DNA from: Helicoverpa zea
Lineage: Eukaryota > Arthropoda > Insecta > Lepidoptera > Noctuidae
DNA: 64,000 bases
Direction of reading: 5' to 3'
NCBI RefSeq assembly: GCF_022581195.2
Contig: NC_061465.1
Span: 8,744,501 to 8,808,500 of the forward strand
Part shown: positions 50,226 through 63,110 of the stretch, piece by piece
Numbering within the stretch: position 1 is the first letter of the stretch
How the letters are laid out: each line of letters begins with the position of its first letter
Notes under the pieces: model-generated
Seen by the model: only the letters and a program-made list of their open reading frames with translations
Databases searched by the model: none
What the model was told of the DNA's origin: nothing
Program-made: the position numbers and the translations under genes

Positions 50226-51658
50226 TGGTATAATAATAGGTAAACATCAACAAAAAAATCAGAAGGTACTTATCACACAGGTATCATAATTAAATTTATA
50301 CCTACTATCTACAGCTTCTTCGTTACTGAAATAAATAAATTTACTTTAAAATTCAGCATTATGTCTATGCTTTATTTAATAGATAAACGTTTAGTATGAA
50401 ATTTTTTTTTAGCTACCAGATACTAATTATTTTTGCTGACGTAGATATAAGTTTAACTGTCAAAATAATGTGTAGCTAACGTGGTCAAATAATTAAGACC
50501 ACTCTTTTTTAAAGGACGCAGTTTAATCATATTAGGTAATATGATTATAAATAAACCTAATTATTTCTAGTTAACTAAACCAGATCAGCTATTTTAGTGA
50601 AATTAACTTATTGCGATATCAACAATACAGTCACGAATGTTACCTCTACATAAGCAAAGAGTTCGCGACCTAGCTAAACCAGAGATTACAAAAGATCATA
50701 CTCAGTGGAAACTGAACAAATATACAATAACAGTTCTACTCAAGTCTCTAAACAACTAAAACCACGCCTCCAACATTCAAAATCTTCATTAAAGTCCATT
50801 CCGAGAATGTAATCAAAGCAATAGGCAAAATAGGTGTGCATAGTTAGGAACAAACCAACATAACTTGAGCTTCCCCCCCTCTCTGCGTTCTTCTCCGATC
50901 AGATTAGAAAAGGGCCGACAAATAATCCAGGAGGGCTCTAATTTGGATGGCCAAGTTGAGCGCTACAATCCGAATCAAAATTCAAAACCGCGCTCTCTCT
51001 TAATCCCTGTTGAGGATCACAATAAAAGGTAATACATTTTAACTCCTGCCTAAGAAGTGGACGATTTTGGACCTTATTGCGTTTGTAAAAGAGATTATAG
51101 CACCTTGGCTATGGCAAAAATAAGATTATCCAAGCGAAAGTAGAAGGTGAAAGGGAGACATTTTGTTGTAAGGTGTGACGTGTACTGCGTTAGAAAAGGA
51201 TAATGACTTGATTTAAATATAAAAATTATGGTAATACTTGTGGCAAAGTTCATTAAATTGATGATTAGCAATTAAATCTTCAAGTTATGATATGTTACCT
51301 CTTCTTGGCAGTTGGGTTAAACTATCAGCACGTTTTTGAATGTATAATTTTACAACTAACAATTTTTCATCATGTGAACACTTCCAGAAGTTTTGCTGAG
51401 AGCAAAATTGTTTTTCAAAATAAAGAAAATCCACATGAACATAAATTGAAAAGCTAAACATGATAATTATACTGTTAATAGGTAAGTCTGTACCTAATCA
51501 TAAATGTAAAGTGTTTTGTTGATGTATTGGAAATGTTAATGTGAACAAACATTGTGTACCAGTATTAATCATTTATTTTGTACATGTAATGTATATTATA
51601 ACCACCCGATTTTCATAAATGAAGATTTACACTAAGTTTTCTTGTTAGTTTACGTGTA
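50226..51658. other. AT-rich DNA with one GC-richer island
   Basis: No gene supported. The island at about 50870-50990 holds GGAGGGCTCTAATTTGGATG and GAGCGCTACAA. Related strings (GGAGGGGGTCTAATTC, AAGCGCTACAA) recur at about 53925-53980. Confidence 0.4.
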
Positions 51659-51803
51659 CGGTATCCCTTGAGCGCAGGTACGGGCCGGCTATAGCTGGGT
51701 AACCCGGCGCCACTCATTTGTGTTCAGCAATTAACTCGCGCGGTTCGTGACGCGAACGCCGATGTCTTCGCCACTCACCTTGTGTGTGTATGTTTTATTT
51801 TGT
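51659..51803 (+). repeat. Duplicated GC-rich element A, copy 1
   Basis: Starts CGGTATCCCTTGAGCGCAGG and contains GGCTATAGCTGGGTAACCCG and CGCGGTTCGTGACGCGAACG. The first 100 bp matches copy 2, exactly 500 bp downstream, at 99 of 100 positions. After that point copy 2 has an 11-bp insertion and similarity continues, with more changes, to about 51803. GC-rich in AT-rich surroundings, no open frame of note. Confidence 0.85.
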
Positions 51804-52158
51804 GAGCTAGGCTTGTCCTGTGTTGTTGCTTATGAAGTACAAGTAAGTTTTATGTATCAAGCTAGCCATCAAGTTATTATCCTTAACTAAAGTATAATAT
51901 TTAAATGAACACCTACTGTAAATCATAATATCCTGATTTTCTCATCGATCCCCTCGAAATACATATAGAGAGTTACTACCTAATTGTTACCAGCTACCAT
52001 TAGTTGCTACCAATTGCTACCCTTTTTGAAGGTGACAGCTATTCTGTTATCAGGAGGAGTTTGAGTTACTACAACCGATTATCATACATGATGATTTTCA
52101 CACACTATGATTTTCCTATAGTCTTTTAAATAAACCTGGTCCAACTACCCCCAGTGTC

Positions 52159-52314
52159 CGGTATCCCTTGAGCGCAGGTGCGGGCCGGCTATAGCTGGGT
52201 AACCCGGCGCCACTCATTTGTGTTCAGCAATTAACTCGCGCGGTTCGTGACGCGAACGATGCGCGAACGCCGATGCCTTCAACACTCACCTTGTATGTGT
52301 ACGTTTTATTTTGT
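52159..52314 (+). repeat. Duplicated GC-rich element A, copy 2
   Basis: Direct repeat of 51659-51803. Differs in the first 100 bp by a single base (52180). It carries an extra ATGCGCGAACG at 52259-52269, which re-duplicates the CGCGAACG string. Confidence 0.85.
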
Positions 52315-52634
52315 ATACTGGACTTTTGCAGTTTTTTTGGTGTATCTTTGGAAAAAAAGGGTTTTGAAAAAAGTTACATACTTACTGTTTTTTAATTAAT
52401 TCGAATCATAATCATCATCTGTTGTTAATTGGTTAAGTGTTTTTAAGTATCATTGCTTTAAACTTCTCTAAATACCCATAAGGATTTACATACGTACTTA
52501 TAGAAGTAATATTTTAAACTACGTCAATAACTGAGATATAAATTCCCCTGATGTGATGAAATATAGTTCCTAATATTTTAGCTCAGATTCTACCAAACTA
52601 GTACTAATACTAATCATATCTAATTATCTACTTA

Positions 52635-52934
52635 ACATTTTTGGGAAAATCATAAAATAAGTAAGGATTAGGTAAGTAATTAAATAAAACAAACTTCTAA
52701 CTAATCTCATTATCATTTAATTGGAATCCAAACAAAATACTTAAACAAGCAAACATCATCAGAATCACCTCTACAAACACGTTAATATAAAATCTGAAAA
52801 GTTACAGATTCAAAAACAGAACAGACAATTACAAACATGCCTACATTAAACCATATCTATGTCCTTTAAACCCGCGGCCCCTACATCAGGTAGCGTACAT
52901 TCGCTGCGAAGTAAATAACAAAGAAATATATAAC
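52635..52934 (+). repeat. Tandem unit B, copy 1, with conserved core
   Basis: About 300-bp unit. An AT-rich left part (ATAAAATAAGTAAGG...) is followed by a core at 52841-52934 that starts CTACATTAAACCATATC and contains CCCGCGGCCCCTACATCAGG and ACATTCGCTGCGAAGTAAAT. Confidence 0.82.
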
Positions 52935-52942
52935 CCTTCAAT

Positions 52943-53237
52943 TTAAGCATTTTTGTAAAAATCATTAAATAAGTAGGAATTAAGTAATTAAATAAAATAA
53001 ACAGCTGTCCTAATTTTCATTTATTAATTGATTCATACAGAAAATATATCAGTCAAACCTTAATAAAATCTTCTCTCTAAAAATACAAAATCCCCAAAAA
53101 AATATCCAGATTAAAAAACAGAACGCACAAATTACAAACACACCTACATTAAACCATATCTATGTCCATTAAACCCGCGGCCCCTACATCAGGTAGCGTA
53201 CATTCGCTGCGAAGTAAATAACAAAGAAATATATAAC
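52943..53237 (+). repeat. Tandem unit B, copy 2, with conserved core
   Basis: Adjacent second unit. The core (53144-53237) matches copy 1 at 93 of 94 positions, while the AT-rich left parts match far less well by eye (many substitutions and indels). No coding frame crosses the core. Confidence 0.82.
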
Positions 53238-53674
53238 ACAAAAGGCTTCCAGGGGGAATGTGGACAATTTTACACGAGTATTTACAACCTCGCTGTCCAA
53301 CGGTCTCGGGTACTCTGCTAGAGATGTGCCGGTTTGTCGATAAAGCGTGGGCGAGTATTTAAAGGGTGGAGTGAAAAATGATAGAGGTTAAAGTAAAAGA
53401 ATTTGGTGATTTAAAAATGGTTTATGTTTAATATTAGATATCAAATGTAAAGTTGAAGTTTTGGCACAATAATTTTCAATAACCTAACCTAACCAATGTC
53501 ACTTTAACAATATTTTCCTGTGTTGTTGTACAATACAAGATGAATGTGTTATATTTGAATTATGAGATTCACCATGCTTTGATGTTTAATAAAATATTTG
53601 AATACTATACAAAATTCCAGCCTCATACTCTGTAAAAACTTTTCTAAAATAATATCAAATAAACATACACAGAT

Positions 53675-53720
53675 AAGACTGTTTAAATATAAGAAACTAT
53701 TATTATATTTAAACAGTCTT
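53675..53720. repeat. 17-bp perfect inverted repeat
   Basis: AAGACTGTTTAAATATA at 53675-53691 is the exact reverse complement of 53704-53720, around a 12-nt loop. AT-rich arms lower its significance, but the match is perfect. Confidence 0.6.
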
Positions 53721-56700
53721 CATTAGTAACGATAGTCATTCTTAACCCTTTCAAATTTACAACGAACAAAAAAAAAACTACAAAAACAAAAAACTATCGA
53801 CACCACAATCCCCGCACAAGCAGAGCCGTCATCAACACCGCATTCGGAAAATCTACACTTAACCAGAAGAGCCAGCCCTCCCATTTATCCTTACACTCGG
53901 TGTCCGTAGAGTGGGGACTCCCCCTGGGAGGGGGTCTAATTCGGGGGGCAAAAGGGCATCGGGCGAAGCTAAGCGCTACAAGCGCTGATTACCACTTTAG
54001 CTAAACTTTATTCTTTGCTTTTGGTGATTTAAGTTTTGTTTGTAGGTGAGACGAGTTAGAGAAGGTAGGTCACAAGATTATGTTCGGATTTTACCTTTTG
54101 TTTTAGGAAATGTAACTGGGTGCTATGCTAAGTTCTGTTACGTAAGAATAGTTTAAGAATATGAGTGACATAAGGCTACCTAAAAGTTTTACTTTATGAA
54201 TTGGATAAAATAAAATGTTTTTGTGAAAAAACCTACCAACTTGATAATAGTCACATTTAAATAAAAGTATCTCAATTCCTTCAATTTACTAAACTCAATT
54301 AACATGACAACAATCCAGTGTCCCTAAACACCAAAAACAACACATAATTAAAACACCATACGTAACAGAGGGGAAAAGTTATCTGTACGTAAGCGCCCCT
54401 ACCAGGGGAGGAGTGGGGTGGGGCGTTCTGGCCCATCAGTCTGGCCACGGCAATTCAGATGATGAATTAATCCAACAAATGTGACGGTATCACTTAGCCC
54501 TAATGCACGGGTATAATGTTACCCGAAAATTTCTCTCGCAGAATTCGCTCGCTTCACTTTGAAAATCTCTGTCGACTTAAATGTGCGACAGTCCTTTGTT
54601 TCTTTATAGGGATTATGTTTTGCGACGCGTCTGGAGGTTAATGTGTGTTTTTCTTATTCGTGGCTGGGTAGTGGGCGGTTTGTTTTATGAGTTTTTTGTA
54701 GTTCCAATTTTGATGTGGGGTTTCTTTCGTCTAGTCGTGTTGTTAAGCGTTTTATTGAAATGAATTAAAAGTACGTTACTGTTGTGGTGCCAAAATATTG
54801 TTAGGTAGAGTTAAAAATGTTTAAGTCTAATTAGTACCCTTGCGAATTGGGACATATCTAAATAAGAGCAAATAGAACATAATGTAATACGATGTAGGTA
54901 TACATTTACCTAACACAGCCGAACCCAAAACAAACCAACCGAAATGAACTTCCCAAGAAACCTGAAAGATGTCGCCACACATCAAACTAAAACTTTACAA
55001 AATGTGACTACTCCGAATAAAGGTGTTGTTTTAATTACATTATCAGGCTGGCACACGCGTGGGGTGGGGTGTACCCTTCTCACGGGTTGAAAGACATTCA
55101 AATAATAGTCTTCGAGAAAAGTGGGACGTAGGCGGTACATTGTGCCCCGAGTAGGGAAGTTTTGATTGCGTTGCTGGCTGTCACGGCTGACGGCTTCGAT
55201 GAATTGTCCCGGCTTCTGTCTGATATGTCGTACGTCGTTTGTTTTTATGTTACATAAGTACTTATGTAAGATTTTTAGTAGGTCAAGCGGTTGGGAAAGA
55301 AGAATATACTAAAAGTTATTTTCTATGCCAGTAAATGATTGAGTGTTATCCAGGTATGTCAATGTAGACTTGTAGTCTTCTTTTTGAATATTACCATCTT
55401 CCTTTTAGCAATTTTATCAACCCAAAATAGTTTTATCTATAGCATGCCTTAAATATACTTACCTACATCTCCTAATTAAGACCACGACACCAGTGAAAAA
55501 AAATCTCAAAATCTCTCAAAAAATTCCAAATGTATTTTACATCGTCATCCTCAATTAAAAATGCAACGTTTGCCATGCTAAAAACGTACCACCAAAACTC
55601 ATTTCACACACACATACACACAACTGCCTCCACAACATTAACACGAAAATTTCGCAACACACACACTTAAACGTTCACAAAAGTGCTTGTGGGGGTACAG
55701 TTGACCAATAGCATGCATTTAACCCTTCACAGGGATTAGGGACAAGCATTGTTTCAGATCCCGGAGTTTCGAAGCGCCATTTTGTTCATTTAAAATGGAC
55801 GGTGTGACAATGGGTCACTATTGTTCGTGAAGAGCGCTAGACCGACGGACGGCTCCAACGAATGTAGGCATCGCATTGTTTTAGTTTTTTTCTAATTTTG
55901 CATTTTTTATGCATCGGTGGCGTTCTGGTTTTAAGCCGGCCATCGTACATATTTGATGAAAAGATTTGCTCGAATGTAAGATGAATGGAGGGTTTGCAGA
56001 TTGAAATGTATTGAGTACTGATGATGGGTGTTGAAATCAGACGTATTTGCTTTTTCTTCTTTTATTTTTTCTTATTCTAAAATCTAAGGCATTTTGAATA
56101 CTGAGGCAGTTTGATACTAATATTGTAGCTACTAATATTGGTCTTGTAAGTATCTACTTCGTATTGTGACTGTGATGTGTTTTGTTTCAATATTTTTTTT
56201 TAACTTAGATATTTTAGATTTCCTTTTATGTAATTACAACGATAAATAGCATGTAGTCCTTTTGGATTACATACTTCACCGTTGCTTGCATATTCTTTAC
56301 ATTTTTACAGATTGTGCAAATTGGCTTAGGTCATCTGACGTTATGCAATAAATAACATAAAATGAAATCTATCACCTAATAAAATGTTTCAACATTTAAT
56401 ATCACGGATACATTAAATCAAATTATATTTAATCACCAACACAATATAAAGCTCGTGCCGTGTATTCAAAAAACCATTTATTTTACAATCCGGATTCCGT
56501 AAAACTGGATATTCTAGTTTCTATTGTCACGTTGTTAGGGTCATGACAACTAGATCATTCTTTTGTGTTCCTCGGCCAACTGCGCGGTGGGTTTATGAAC
56601 ATAATATGACCCGTTTTGGGCAATATTGTCCGATATTCGGTAATATAGTTTTGTCAACATCGGGCGTGTTGGACCGGGCCCATTGTTGTAGGGTTAACTT

Positions 56701-57389
56701 TGACAAATTATTAAAATGTTGAAAATAATGTGTGTTGATGGCTGAGTGTTGATAGATGATTTTTGTGACTTTGTGATTTGTGGTGAAGATATGTTAAAAA
56801 AACTATTTTTAACTGTTACTTTACTTAACCCCTTTATTACCTAATATTTTTTTTTATACTTCATAAAATATTCGTAACGACAAACATTGACTTGAACGTA
56901 GATTTTTTTAATTCCACATAAAACTCATATCTTTAAAACAGTTACCTCATTACTTACAAAGCATTACTTGTTTTAGAAAATTCATTACTTAGATACTTGG
57001 ATCAGGAGAAGGAAAAGTAAATGTATCCATGTTTTACGTGGCTTTAACTATAAATACCTATTTACCATTATTTGTTGAATGGGGTCTCCAAGTCCGCAAT
57101 GACCACTTCAAAGAAAGATCGAGAGGAAAAATGACGCAATCAACTGGCTAGACAAATGGATTGCTGGCCGCCATTTAGTTATTGAAGAAAGTCATACCGT
57201 TTAAGTTACTTAAAAAGGCCTGGTATAACCTTTTATGCCCAGGGTAACCTGCAATATTAATCCTAAAGAAAGCCAGCGCCAATACAAATCTTTTAACTAT
57301 ACTAAAAAGTACTTTTTCAGGAGACCTGAGCAGATAAAATTATGGCTATGTTTCAAAATTTGCAAGACTTAAAAAAATATATACATACT

Positions 57390-57440
57390 AGCTGTTGCCC
57401 GCAACTTCGTCTGCGTGGGCAATATAGAATAGTCAAAATA
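57390..57440 (+). repeat. Fragment of a common lepidopteran repeat
   Basis: ACTAGCTGTTGCCCGCAACT followed by TCGTCTGCGTGG matches the start of the longer copy at 62809-63053 (CTAGCTTTTGCCCGCAACTT, CGTTCGCGTGG). Only the first part is recognisable here. Confidence 0.65.
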
Positions 57441-57739
57441 CTACTTATCCCGTAGGTGCATTCTTTCACGTGACAGTGTAATTAGGATTAGCACTTAGCA
57501 GTCGCATAGATTCATTGATCAAGGTTGTGTTGTGGATGTGACCATTTATCTAAACAAAAGAAGTAAAGTTTGTGACGTTGTGAATATCTCTGGATCTAGT
57601 ATATACGTATTATGTTGGTATCGCGTATGAAATCGCCCATAGCCCATAGGCTTCCTCAATTAGTACCTTCAATAAGAAAACTTGCATTTTCATAGTTAAG
57701 CTACTGTCCAATGAATTTCAGACAGATTTTTGTCTAAAA

Positions 57740-57892
57740 TCTAACAGCTATACTACAAAAACTTAAACATCTGTTGAACACTTGTCTAAAAAAGTGTGGC
57801 TGCAAAAACGGACCTTATTTCAACGTCATAATCTGTATGACACGTGTTCAACAGACTTTTGAAAGTTTTTGTGGTACGACTGTAATGGCTGG
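57740..57892. repeat. Imperfect long inverted repeat
   Basis: The left arm (about 57740-57787) contains CTACAAAAACTT...CATCTGTTGAACACTTGTC, and the right arm (about 57838-57892) contains GACACGTGTTCAACAGAC...AAGTTTTTGTGG. Seventeen of 19 positions match in the inner block, and similarity continues outward over roughly 50 bp. About 50 bp separates the arms. MITE-like or hairpin-forming; no family assigned. Confidence 0.6.
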
Positions 57893-60800
57893 CTTATTTT
57901 CCGAAAAGTCCACAAAACACATTTACCACGTTACACACAATGTTTTACATGCCAAACGTATACAAATTAAATAAGAACGTACATCAGACTCAGGTGTTCG
58001 TTCCATGTGCGTCGAACCTTATCTAAAGGCACAAAGCGGCCAGACGTATCTCATTACGATGCAATTTTGATGATTGGATAGTTGGATTGATTAGCTCTTA
58101 ATCGACAAACGGATTTGTGGGCTGAGGTTTAAAGATTGACGGAGTGAATCCGAGTGGGTATCCAATTGGGGATTGTACTTACTAAAAATAGGATTGGAAG
58201 TGGGTAAAATCGATGTGTTTCTATTGACTTTCTTATTATTTCACGGTCATAAATATTAGATTCACAGAATATGCATAACTATCTAGGTACTTCAATACTC
58301 TGTGTCTGTTATTATTATTGCTTGCGATTACATCTTTGATTCGAAACAACAATTGTATAAAGCTTAGCTTGTTTTTAGCACAGCTTTTGCTTCTCTTATT
58401 TAGGTGTTTGAAATAATTAATATAATTATCCAAGTCAATTACGCATCGCGCCGCGTATTCATTCTAGCACTTCTTGTATGGTTGGTGCTACGCTGCTGAC
58501 TACGAGTGCTACATTTGTAGCTAATAGAAAGTTCAGCATAAAATCATTTAGAAATAGTGGGATGGGTTAATGTAAAGTGTAACATTATAGTAGAAATATC
58601 AAGGATAAAAATAAAAACTCCATACGCAATAGATTGTCCGTAGTTTATTTTGACCCATAAATATTGTACAAGAAATTGCCATCGATTTTCCAATGCCAAA
58701 ATAAGTTAAAGTATAAAAAGCCAACTACCGATATAAATCTAAAAAAAGAGAAAAAAATAATGAAACTATACCCGCGCAATAAGCAGGGCCAATAAGGGCA
58801 CTCGGCAAACAGTGTAAATTACCAATTAGTAAGCCTTTCATACTGATACCCGTGCACAGAATACAAAGCTTAATAAAAATGAGTTCCGTAGATATAAAAT
58901 AACTTTAATGTAGCTACTAATAAAGAAAGTGACTATGATATTGAGCCTTTGTGATAAAAAAATATTTTACTTGAAATCTATAATGTAAGTCATAATCTAG
59001 TTTTATTTAGAATACCTAACTGTTAAGGATAATTAAACTTATAGGTCATGCCAAAATGTTCATTGATAGTTGGATTTTTTGTGTCAGACTCTATAGGTAC
59101 TTGCGTATTTTGACCCACCAGTTGTTTTAAATACAAATGAATGGAAAGCGCATTTATCAATAATCTGTATTACTGTAAAATCGTATTTAATCTCATCAAT
59201 TTCAAGAAGCCATATTTTTCAAATTCACCAATAATTAGCTCAACTAATTTAAACATAAAAAATCCTGACTCCTAAACAGATACCGCCCTATAGCTCTCGA
59301 TCCCTAAAAAACTATCGTCACTCCCCGTGCTATATTGCGACACCTTAATTAGTAGCTGGCAACACCGAGTGGTTGGGAATTGCCACTTTTTTCCACCATT
59401 GTGCCTCTTTATCGCCACTCTCCCCGAGTCGTGGGAGTCACGTTGCCTCGATGTGCCAATTAAAGTACGATATCAATTGTTTTTGCTGCCTTTTGATGCA
59501 GTAATTACGTTTACAAGTTTGTGAATAGTTTTTTCTGCATTTTTTTTCGTTTGTTTGTTGTTTTTTTGCGCGTTCAGTAACTGTGATTTTGTGACTTACT
59601 TTGTTGGCTTCGCAGCAGTCAACGCGGGAGTCAGTAAAATATTATGGATCTAGAATAGTTTTAAAGCTATTTTAAATAAATAGAATTTGGGTCAATTGTG
59701 AGTATTTTTACTACCTATCCTCTTATATCAGTCCTGTAGGTCCAGACAATTTTGTATCTCAAAAATGATATGATACCGTACCGTACTATTTTATTCAGCA
59801 GCCCATCAGTACACTGCAGTCCACACAATCCTCAATGTTACAGAACAAACATGCTACTGAGCGAGCATACTTAAATATTTGAGCTGCCAGCATTGGAACA
59901 ATCGCAGCCAAGTCGAACGTTCACCGCGCCGATAAAACTATACTTACGTGGTTTTAAGAAGAACGGCACTTAAGCGGGATGGGTTTGTGTAATGTGTTGA
60001 GAGATTTATGTTATTTTTTGGTGATTTTTTTTTTGTACACAACCATATATTTCTTTATTTGCATAAATTGAAAGGACAAGAAAGAATTCTTAATATTTTT
60101 CATTTAATATGGATAATATGTAATTACACAACATTACATAAAATATATTAAAAATCTAAACGAAGTTTTTTTAAAAATTAATGTAAAGAGTCCGTTGTCC
60201 ATGGTAAGCTGTATGAAATAAATCAATGAAATAAAAGTGGGTAAAATCTGCAATTTTTTACGTCTGATAAAGAAACAATATTCAGAGCTTTTATTAGAAC
60301 ACATATATATTGTATATATTTTCTTCTGCAATTTAAAATAGGTCTTTTTCTTTTCTCGTCTCTCACAGTTGTTGATTGGTGTGTTATAGCATGAAGCGGT
60401 CCATCGAAGCGACCTCATATTAAAAGGCTTTTAATTCTTGATGGTTCCACTTCTTCCCGTGGCTGATACAGTGATCTGAAAAGAAAAAAATAATATAAAA
60501 TATTGATTTAGAACTTCCGTTTAGATTTTGTATTTTAACTTTAAGAAATTAATACTTTGAGAATATTGCTATTTTATAGCGAACGACTAGTATTTTATTT
60601 TAATAGGAATAACAGTTTCGCATTTTTTTTAATGTTATTGATGAAATATACGATTAGCATTACTTTTTAAAAAATACATAGTCACAAAAAATACCTAGAT
60701 AAAGCTGATTTTAAGTATCTTATTTTCTGTTTTGTTGTTGTTTTTGTGAACAACACAATCTTGCGTTCATGTATCCCTAAAAACTTTCCGTATCCATCTA

Positions 60801-62808
60801 AAATTTGTTTATACAATGTGCATACTGATTTAAGCATGAGTAACAAGCATATAATCAAAAAAAAGAAACACATTTATTTAGTATCTATGTCATATTATTC
60901 AAGGGGTAAAGAAAAAAAAACTAACTTCTGAAATATTTACTCTACTATCAACTATCTTTACATTACCAAAGCCATCCAGAAACCCAATAAAAATATTCCC
61001 CACACTACCAGCACACTATACCTACTATACCACTATACGTTGCATCATTTTTCCTTTGAAAACCATAATGCCAAGGGGCTTTTGTGAAACTACCGTTGAC
61101 ATGCAGCCAGCTTTCAATGCACTCGAATCAGCTCATTAAAGTCTTTCCTTCGCATCATTTCCTTGGTATTTCAATCCTTGTAAATGTTACGTTGTTCCTA
61201 TGTATGGCTTATTACGTCATGTATTGTTGTAAAGAAAATGGGTTGCGTTTTTCTTTTGTTTTTTTTTGTAGGCTTGGGATGTGTTGCAATAGGAGTTGAT
61301 ATTTTTTGCTGTTTTTTTTGCTGCCTCAGATGGTCTAAAATTGATGTAATTTTCAGACCCAAAAAATACTGATGTCATGAAAGTAAAGACAGTTAAAAAT
61401 TTTATCAATTTTTACATAGGTTAAATTCACAATTATAAAAAAACAGTGCCAATATAGTCATATGATTCATCTAAAAAAAGCAAAGCAAAAAAAAACTCGT
61501 CAAAAACCACATAGACATCAATACATCCAAACCAAAAGAACAAACTAGCTAAACAGAACAACAGCCTGTCTGTCCCAGAACATTCCGTTTGCCACAACAC
61601 TTCGTGTCGACTCACTTTTTAATTAGCGTATTTTTCTTTGTGGCGGGCCCGTGTAAATTAGCCTCAGTCGTGAAGTGCGGCAAAGCTAGAGCTCAGACGC
61701 ACTATCATTGCCCTGGTTTTGTCAAGCCTTTTGTGAAGGCATTAACGTATTAGTTGTTTGTGTGTGTGTGTGAGAGAGAAGGATATGTGGATGGGAATTA
61801 GCTTGTTTATCGATGTGTTTTTTTTGAGGTGGTAATAAGTTGTGACGTGTTTAATAAAAGTTTTGTATGTTCTGCATCTTTGTGTTTTTTTTGGTGATAA
61901 ACGGTAAATTACTATAACAATTATGTACCTTAAATTTTAAGGCGTATATCGCATTAATTAAGTAATAAGTTTTAGGCAATATTTTTCAAAGCGATTAAGC
62001 ACATACTTATCATTATAACACCGTCATAATTCTTAACTACAACTTGGTTTATCATAAATTCCGAAGAAACAACACAAACACTACCCAAAGGCATTGTAGC
62101 ACATTAGAATTTTAACTTCAGCAGTTTCAGAAGCAAGAAGATTAACAAATCCCAATCACGGGAGAGATTCGCGTATTCATACCAAAGTTTTCCGCCCACG
62201 AGAGGGACACAACATACAACATTTAGTAGGAAAGACAAGGACATTCTGACTAGAGATGTTTTGAGTGTGAGGGCATAGTACATGGGTCTGACATAATGAT
62301 ATATTAATTTCTGTCGCGAGCTTCTATTGTTTTGGTAGGTATTTTACGACGTGACGTATGGTCATTATGTTTTCATAGTTTCATAAAGAGATGTTCAAAG
62401 GAGTGCGTGCGCTTAATGATAGAGACGTAAATGTGGGTGATAAATCGCTTTATTGCGAATATATTGTGCTGCTTGCTAGACATTTTGGTTTGGTTAATAA
62501 TTATTTAAATAACCACAGAAGGTTTTGAAACGGGCAAGTTTATGCCAAAAATACAAACCTCTGTGTATTTTTTTTTGTATTTATTTATTTATTTATTGGT
62601 TTCACAAAGTTTCATATTATTCCAATAGGTACGTAATAAAAACAAAAAATGAAAATATTTTAGATCAAAATATAAATTAGTATTTTTTTAACATTCAACC
62701 AAGAAATTGAAATGAGTAGATTAACATATTAAAAAACTACAGAATCTTTGCAATAATTTTTTTCGAAAGTATAGTCTGTTATTCAAAGTTCCTTATATAT
62801 TATAAACT
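57893..62808. other. AT-rich DNA, no gene seen
   Basis: Short frames only. GC-richer patches at about 58440-58500, 59275-59470, 59880-59990, 61620-61740 and 62150-62220. A (TG)n/(AG)n microsatellite lies at about 61757-61780 and a (TTTA)n run at about 62573-62597. Confidence 0.45.
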
Positions 62809-63053
62809 AGCTTTTGCCCGCAACTTCGTTCGCGTGGAATAGTGACTACCAGCAGATTTTTGATTTGACTAATAGATGGCGCTATATGTCCGGAATAATT
62901 TTATTTTTTTTTGTAATAAAAACTATCCTATGTCCTTTTTCAAGTTTCAAACTATGTCTGTACCAAATTTCACACAAATCGGTTCAGTAGTTTAGGCGTG
63001 AAGAAAAGACAGACAGACAGACAGAGTTACTTTCGCATTTATAATATTAGTTT
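62809..63053 (+). repeat. Common lepidopteran interspersed repeat
   Basis: Begins CTAGCTTTTGCCCGCAACTT and includes AACTATCCTATGTCC, GTACCAAATTTC, AAATCGGTTCAGTAGTTTAG, a run of CAGA units (ACAGACAGACAGACAG), and ends TTTCGCATTTATAATATTAG. This arrangement is widespread in moth and butterfly genomes (established knowledge; exact class not certain). It contains TAGATGGCGCTA at about 62873-62884. Confidence 0.8.
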
Positions 63054-63061
63054 GGATTAAT

Positions 63062-63110
63062 TAAACACACATAGTTAATATTATAAATTAACTAAACACA
63101 CATAGTTAAT
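63062..63110 (+). repeat. Short tandem duplication beside the repeat
   Basis: AAACACACATAGTTAATA occurs twice about 31 bp apart, directly after the repeat at 62809-63053. It may be a local slippage product. Confidence 0.6.

Larger units (their letters stand above)
53238..57738. other. AT-rich DNA with spaced GC-richer islands, no gene seen
   Basis: GC-richer islands lie at about 53250-53350, 53800-53990, 54365-54490, 55040-55220, 55540-55880 and 56570-56700, separated by AT-rich DNA. No frame with coding character crosses them. The 60-residue hydrophobic frame at 54581-54763 is not supported. The spacing and composition would fit a series of conserved regulatory elements, which is inference. 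Confidence 0.4.

Noticed and set aside
54581..54763. 60-residue hydrophobic frame, possible small membrane protein
   Set aside because: T-rich DNA reads as hydrophobic residues in this frame by default; no promoter, homology or conserved motif seen.
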